Assembly (NCBI RefSeq): GCF_029266855.1 | Contig: NZ_JAQSWB010000003.1 | Location: 186,001 to 250,000 of the forward strand | Origin: Fluviicola sp. | GTDB taxonomy: Bacteria > Bacteroidota > Bacteroidia > Flavobacteriales_D > Crocinitomicaceae | DNA length: 64,000 bases | Reading direction: 5' to 3' | Shown here: piece after piece, positions 60,352 through 64,000 of the stretch | Layout of the letters: every line of letters starts with the position of its first letter | Numbering within the stretch: the stretch's first letter is position 1 | Translations under genes and position numbers: made by a program | Notes under the pieces: generated by a model | Seen by the model: only the letters and a program-made list of their open reading frames with translations | Databases searched by the model: none | Told to the model about the DNA's origin: nothing

Positions 60352-60404
60352 TTATTTCCTTTGACAAATGTCAAGAATATTCTATAATATAACGCTGAAA
60401 GTAG

Positions 60405-60412
60405 TAAGTTTG
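60405..60412 (+). promoter_or_regulatory. -7 box of the first small lipoprotein
   Basis: TAAGTTTG lies 41 bp before the ATG at 60454. An exact TTGACA-N16-TATAAT also occurs just upstream (60,361-60,388), but this sigma-70 form is not the Bacteroidota type. Confidence 0.45.
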
Positions 60413-60453
60413 TATAGAAGTTACAATTAGTATGAACCATTAAACTGGAGATC

Positions 60454-60591
60454 ATGAAGAAATTATTGGGAATTCTTGCTATTGCCGTGTTTGTCGTTTT
60501 GGCAAGTGCATCCTGCAAAACAAAAGCAAACTGTGATGCATATAGTGCAATGGCGGATCAAAATCAGCATTCGGAAACAACAGACCGATAA
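60454..60591 (+). CDS. 45-residue lipoprotein, copy 1 (not in the ORF track)
   Basis: The frame ATG...TAA encodes MKKLLGILAIAVFVVLASAS then CKTKANCDAYSAM and ends ETTDR. The signal peptide and lipobox (LASASC) are clear and the mature part is only 25 residues with CDAY. It is paralogous to the ORF at 60,811. A ribosome site GGAG precedes the ATG. Function unknown; too short for the ORF track's cut-off. Confidence 0.75.
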   Translation: MKKLLGILAIAVFVVLASASCKTKANCDAYSAMADQNQHSETTDR

Positions 60592-60760
60592 TTGTTCAGA
60601 ACCTATCGTACTTAAAACATAGAAAAACAGGAAGTTTACCGGTTTTTCCCTGGCATTGGCGTTAAGAAAAAATAGCGATTTTCAATTAAATCACAACTAA
60701 TCAACATTATAAAAAAAGGAATGTGGATAATATTTTATGTGAACTAACGTTAAAAAATGA

Positions 60761-60768
60761 TAGCTTTG
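60761..60768 (+). promoter_or_regulatory. -7 box of the second small lipoprotein
   Basis: TAGCTTTG fits TAnnTTTG, 42 bp before the ATG at 60811, the same distance as for the first copy. The two genes therefore have separate promoters. Confidence 0.55.
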
Positions 60769-60810
60769 TAACCAACAACAACTAGTAAAACTAAAAAACA
60801 AGCAATAACT

Positions 60811-60948
60811 ATGAAGAAATTTTTTTCCTACGCGGCAGTAGCTGCTTTCTTAGCGGTAGTTCTGGCATCTTGCGGATCCTCAAGAGGACACTGTGATGCT
60901 TACGGAAGTGTTGATAACACTGAAAACGCTGATTTAGCATCGAAATAA
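60811..60948 (+). CDS. 45-residue lipoprotein, copy 2 (not in the ORF track)
   Basis: The frame encodes MKKFFSYAAVAAFLAVVLAS then CGSSRGHCDAYGSVD and ends DLASK. Signal, lipobox (VLASC) and the CDAY motif 7-8 residues after the lipid Cys are shared with copy 1, as is the length. A hairpin with T-run follows 12 bp after the stop. The conserved second Cys may form a disulfide or metal contact. Function unknown. Confidence 0.78.
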   Translation: MKKFFSYAAVAAFLAVVLASCGSSRGHCDAYGSVDNTENADLASK

Positions 60949-60960
60949 CGAAACAAACCA

Positions 60961-60988
60961 AAAGTCTCTTCCCACGGAGGCTTTTTTT
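60961..60988 (+). terminator. Terminator after the second small lipoprotein
   Basis: AAAGTCTC / GAGGCTTT with one G-T pair and an eight-base loop, then a run of T. It also lies 5 bp from the stop of convergent lptB. Confidence 0.75.
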
Positions 60989-60992
60989 ATGG

Positions 60993-61727
60993 TTACCTGT
61001 TTTTAGTGCGTAGAACAAAATTTTGACCCAGATAAACTTTGCGTACTTGTTCGTCTGAAGCCAGCTCTTCAGCTGTTCCCGATTTCAAAATACTCCCTTC
61101 AAACAAAAGATAAGCTCTGTCTGTAATAGATAAGGTTTCCTGTACGTTGTGATCTGTGATAAGGATCCCGATGTTTCTTTTCCGTAAATCGGAAACAATA
61201 CTTTGAATATCTTCTACCGCAATCGGATCTACTCCGGCAAAAGGCTCATCCAATAAAACGAATTTCGGATTGGTAGCCAAGGCACGGGCAATCTCAGTTC
61301 TTCTTTTCTCACCACCCGAAAGCCTGTTCCCAAGATTTTTCCTCACTTTCGTAAGACTGAACTCTTCCAGCAACTGTTCCATTTTTTCCTTGCGTTCCAC
61401 TTTGCTCAGGTCGGAAAGTTCCAGAATCGATAAGATATTGTCTTCTACGCTCAGCTTTCGGAAGACCGAAACTTCCTGGGGAAGATAGCCTATTCCTAAT
61501 TGTGAACGCTTGTACATCGGATAATGTGTGATTTCCAGGTCGTCCAGGAATACATGGCCTTCATCCGGTTTTACCAAACCTACCATCATGTAAAAGGAAG
61601 TGGTTTTCCCGGCACCGTTCGGACCCAGTAAACCTACAATTTCTCCCTGGTTCACCTCAATGGAGACTCCTTTTACTACGTTTCGACCTTTATAGGTCTT
61701 TTTGATATCGTGCGTATGTAATTTCAC
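60993..61727 (-). CDS. lptB: LPS export ABC transporter ATP-binding protein
   Basis: The 244-residue ATPase has Walker [15 protein letters not shown]-loop [11 protein letters not shown], signature [15 protein letters not shown], Walker [16 protein letters not shown] and the switch His in ITDHNVQET. The FRKL and [14 protein letters not shown] segments are characteristic of LptB, which powers LPS extraction from the inner membrane with LptFG. It stands alone here, separated from other lpt genes. Confidence 0.95.
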   Translation of the reverse strand: MKLHTHDIKKTYKGRNVVKGVSIEVNQGEIVGLLGPNGAGKTTSFYMMVGLVKPDEGHVFLDDLEITHYPMYKRSQLGIGYLPQEVSVFRKLSVEDNILSILELSDLSKVERKEKMEQLLEEFSLTKVRKNLGNRLSGGEKRRTEIARALATNPKFVLLDEPFAGVDPIAVEDIQSIVSDLRKRNIGILITDHNVQETLSITDRAYLLFEGSILKSGTAEELASDEQVRKVYLGQNFVLRTKNR

Positions 61728-61761
61728 CTTGCGAAAATAAGATAATTTAGTCTAGCTTGAC

Positions 61762-62529
61762 TTATTTTGTATGCTTACCCTTTTCGAGTTCTTTTCTTTT
61801 GGCAATGGATTGACGAATCCAGAAGATGTGATTTCGTTTTCCTCTGTAGCCCATATTTCTTGATTCGTCAATGGCAGAATCTAAAAGTTGAGTTGCTTCC
61901 ATAAATCGCTGCTGGTTTTCTAAGAAGCAAGCATAAGTATATTTCCCTTCAAAATCTGCATAGCGCGTATTGAATTGTTCGTATTCTGTTTCAGCTTCTT
62001 TATACTTTCCCAATTTCTCCAGGGATCTGGCATATGATAGATGAGCTTGTGAACGGATGAAGTTCGGATGTTTATTTACCAGCTTGGCTAAGTCATTTAC
62101 TTTTTCATACTCGTTGACTGCGTAATTTGAACGCATCATAGCAGTAATCAATTCCGGTTCATTGGCAAAAAGTCCGTGACGGTTTTGCTCATACAATGCA
62201 AGCGCTTCTTCATCTCTGCCAAGGGCTTGGTAATAATTAGCAAGAGACATTCGGTTTTGAAATGTGTCAGAGAACTTTAAATTGCGCTCAAGCTGTTTCA
62301 GATTGCCATGCGGACGAACCACTGTATTCACATTGGAAGTCACTGAATTTAATTTGTCCCGGGTTAGAACAATTGTGAAAAGATAAATCAGGCTGCCAAT
62401 AAACGGGAGAAAAATAATAAGCCATAACCACTGGTTTGAATGGCCTTTACGCATACAATGGAATACACAAAATCCCTGCAGGATTAAGGATATAAAATAA
62501 TTGGAATACAATAAGTGTATTAGATTCAT
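61762..62529 (-). CDS. PLDc_N membrane segment plus TPR protein
   Basis: ATG at 62529 (11 codons inside the track ORF) removes an overlap with the upstream gene and gives MNLIHLLYSNYFISLILQGF. Two membrane helices (residues 10-60, including WLWLIIFLPFIGSLIYLFTI) form a PLDc_N-type (cardiolipin-synthase N-terminal) domain, followed by TPR-like repeats (NYYQALGRDEEALALYEQNR, YARSLEKLGKYKEAETEYEQ). The phospholipase catalytic domains are absent. The combination is found in Proteobacteria and Bacteroidota with no known role. Confidence 0.82.
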   Translation of the reverse strand: MNLIHLLYSNYFISLILQGFCVFHCMRKGHSNQWLWLIIFLPFIGSLIYLFTIVLTRDKLNSVTSNVNTVVRPHGNLKQLERNLKFSDTFQNRMSLANYYQALGRDEEALALYEQNRHGLFANEPELITAMMRSNYAVNEYEKVNDLAKLVNKHPNFIRSQAHLSYARSLEKLGKYKEAETEYEQFNTRYADFEGKYTYACFLENQQRFMEATQLLDSAIDESRNMGYRGKRNHIFWIRQSIAKRKELEKGKHTK

Positions 62530-62543
62530 GGCTGAAAAAGAAA

Positions 62544-64000
62544 TTAAAAAGCGAAGGACCAACGTGCCCGGATTCCCAAAGGAGAAATCCCTGCATACAA
62601 ATGGGTAATTCTCCAGACCAAATCGACCCGGCCCAGTTTGAAAATGTTTTCAATCCCCACTGAAGCCTCTGCATATGGAATGTTCCCGAATTGTTTGGTA
62701 AAAGATGGAATGATCATTACTTCATTATGTCTTTGACTGATGGCACCATAAGTTATCCGTCCGGTTGTGACTAAGCGCCATTTCAACTTTTTGATCAAAG
62801 GAATACGGTCGAATAATAATCCCTGCCAATGCTGTTCGATAAATCCGCCAACGTACCTGTCTGAAATAAATTCAAAATAAGACATGCGGTTGAATGAATT
62901 CGTATACAGCCAATAGGATTGACTTCCTTCGTGAACTTTTAAAAAAGGATAAGCAACTGTTCCTAATACGACACCGGCGTTAACTCCATAACGCAGTCTG
63001 CCTAGAACTCCCACATTCCGATTGTGCTCCAATGCAAATTCCAGTTTCTGGTAATTGTAGTCACTCCCGAAAACACCTTTCATCCCAAAGATCCCCTGGA
63101 TGGATAAAATAGGATATTTGGAAGGAAGTGTTGTACGGTCAAAATTTCCTGAAATAAACTCCTCATCCTTACACCATCTGAATCGCAGTGTTACTTCAGA
63201 ACTTTGAACGTGTCTGATCGTATCTAAGCCTCCGGATTCATTTCTTCGTTCGTAGGTGGCAAGACCCAAGGGAGTATATTCTTTCCATTCAAAGCCACCA
63301 AAGATCACAAAATCTTTCCCGAGATCTTTTTCCAGGTTAATCCCGGCCTTGTCGACAAAGGTTAGTTTGTCTAAGGGGCCTGTGCGTAAAAGCGAACTGA
63401 AAGTGGACCCGACGGCTGCCGCAGTAGGTGAAATCCCGATTTGTTCGATATCCCTGTTTCCATAGAATATTAAAAGTCCACGCTTCTTTGGGGTAATATT
63501 GATCCGGGTAGTTAAGCCGTATTTGAATCGTTCGTCGCCAAACCCATAATACAATCTTCCTCCGAATTCAATCCGTTTGGAAAAAGCGTTGGAAGTTCTG
63601 ATGGCTAATCCTGTCCGGAATTTCTCTACGGGGTTAACAGAGATCAGGGAATAAATGGATCCCAGTTCTATTTTCCCTATCGGGTAATAACCGGAGGCAA
63701 GCATGTAGGTCGAGTTCTTCAGGAATTTAAAGAAGGGATCCTGGTTCAGGGAGTCAACCATCTGATCAATTCCATTTTCCTGTTCATTAAGTGGAATGTG
63801 CCTGTGTGCTATCCAATAATCCCTGCTCCGTGTTTTGGCGCTGTCGGCTAATTCAACGGTAAAGTCGCTTTTATAAAAGTCTTCGGGCCGGTCTTTGTTG
63901 ATTACAAAATTCTTTCGGGATGAATATTTCCGGCCATAGAATCCGTATAATTTGGTCCCCTTGGTAACCTTCAGATCCAGGATCATTTTCTCTTCGGTAA
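62544..64000 (-). CDS. DUF5686 family protein (partial, 5' end cut by window)
   Basis: The frame is open past the Met at 63986 to the window edge (TEEKMILDLKV...), so the N-terminal CPD domain lies outside. The visible C-terminal 485 residues form an outer-membrane-barrel-like region (GGRLYYGFGDERFKYGL, YGVNAGVVLGTVAYPFLKVH) ending in GISPLGIRARWSFAF. This matches the C-terminal half of DUF5686/carboxypeptidase-like proteins (full length usually about 800 residues). The terminal Phe is typical of barrel assembly signals. Confidence 0.85.
   Translation of the reverse strand, partial: TEEKMILDLKVTKGTKLYGFYGRKYSSRKNFVINKDRPEDFYKSDFTVELADSAKTRSRDYWIAHRHIPLNEQENGIDQMVDSLNQDPFFKFLKNSTYMLASGYYPIGKIELGSIYSLISVNPVEKFRTGLAIRTSNAFSKRIEFGGRLYYGFGDERFKYGLTTRINITPKKRGLLIFYGNRDIEQIGISPTAAAVGSTFSSLLRTGPLDKLTFVDKAGINLEKDLGKDFVIFGGFEWKEYTPLGLATYERRNESGGLDTIRHVQSSEVTLRFRWCKDEEFISGNFDRTTLPSKYPILSIQGIFGMKGVFGSDYNYQKLEFALEHNRNVGVLGRLRYGVNAGVVLGTVAYPFLKVHEGSQSYWLYTNSFNRMSYFEFISDRYVGGFIEQHWQGLLFDRIPLIKKLKWRLVTTGRITYGAISQRHNEVMIIPSFTKQFGNIPYAEASVGIENIFKLGRVDLVWRITHLYAGISPLGIRARWSFAF

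Noticed and set aside
60361-60388. Exact sigma-70-like TTGACA-N16-TATAAT
   Set aside because: Bacteroidota use a different consensus; a TAAGTTTG box lies closer to the gene. The match is probably chance in AT-rich DNA.

Overview
The window looks like a chromosomal segment of a Bacteroidota bacterium, most likely Flavobacteriales (a Crocinitomicaceae/Fluviicola-type genome is my best guess, not proven). The reasons are: many upstream regions carry the Bacteroidota -7 promoter box TAnnTTTG; the gene families are typical of the phylum (DUF4270 lipoprotein, DUF4476, DUF4919, DUF5686, carboxypeptidase-regulatory-like domains, HYC_CC_PP protein, LytTR/His_kinase pairs); and the panC-panD-flippase-like block diverges from a short GlgA-like protein, a DUF4270 lipoprotein and glmS.  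Layout: 1-4.9 kb holds an RND/MMPL exporter (cut by the window edge), an S9 peptidase and a small membrane protein. 5.0-7.9 kb is a tandem family of four paralogues with a Cys-rich N-terminal motif, a hydrophobic segment and a C-terminal beta domain; one copy has lost the Cys motif. 8.0-9.4 kb is an isolated KAP-type P-loop NTPase. 9.4-16.6 kb is housekeeping: glmS, DUF4270 and GlgA-like genes on the minus strand; panC, panD, a UPF0104 membrane protein and rfaE2 on the plus strand.  16.7-25.7 kb is the most unusual part: a ten-gene minus-strand cluster led by a strong Bacteroidota promoter. It encodes a protein with ribosomal L7/L12-CTD-like repeats, a TPR protein, five or six proteins sharing a three-block core (an AQ helix, a GFxPTFY strand block and a C-terminal LVxxPAP block), and a highly charged coiled-coil protein. 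OmpA-like, Ig-like and PASTA modules are grafted on to these cores. No member has a visible signal peptide or membrane helix. I do not recognise it as a described system; it could be a self-assembling particle or envelope-linked scaffold.  26.0-37.0 kb contains a LiaF-like/histidine kinase/LytTR regulator operon, YdeI-like and L,D-transpeptidase genes, MlaE/MlaF, a SprT-like protein, mannose-1-phosphate guanylyltransferase, an orphan CPD-plug protein, a NifU-like protein, a CDF transporter and a Fur-family regulator. 37.1-40.3 kb is a metal-related plus-strand set (HYC_CC_PP, TonB receptor, HMA protein) divergent from the Fur/CDF operon. 40.4-52 kb carries two CPA2 antiporters, a second LytTR two-component pair, a nuclease/HD pair and metK. 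52.1-64 kb has a Pif1-like helicase, three tandem CPD-propeller-like paralogues, a TamA/BamA-like barrel protein, two unannotated 45-residue lipoproteins, lptB, a PLDc_N/TPR protein and a partial DUF5686 protein.  Intergenic DNA is rich in structure: a dispersed repeat with exchangeable palindromic cores (about six copies), two long perfect palindromes of one family flanking a single gene, an 11-bp tandem repeat upstream of panD and a heptamer repeat at 58.6 kb. No rRNA, tRNA, CRISPR array, prophage or transposase was seen.
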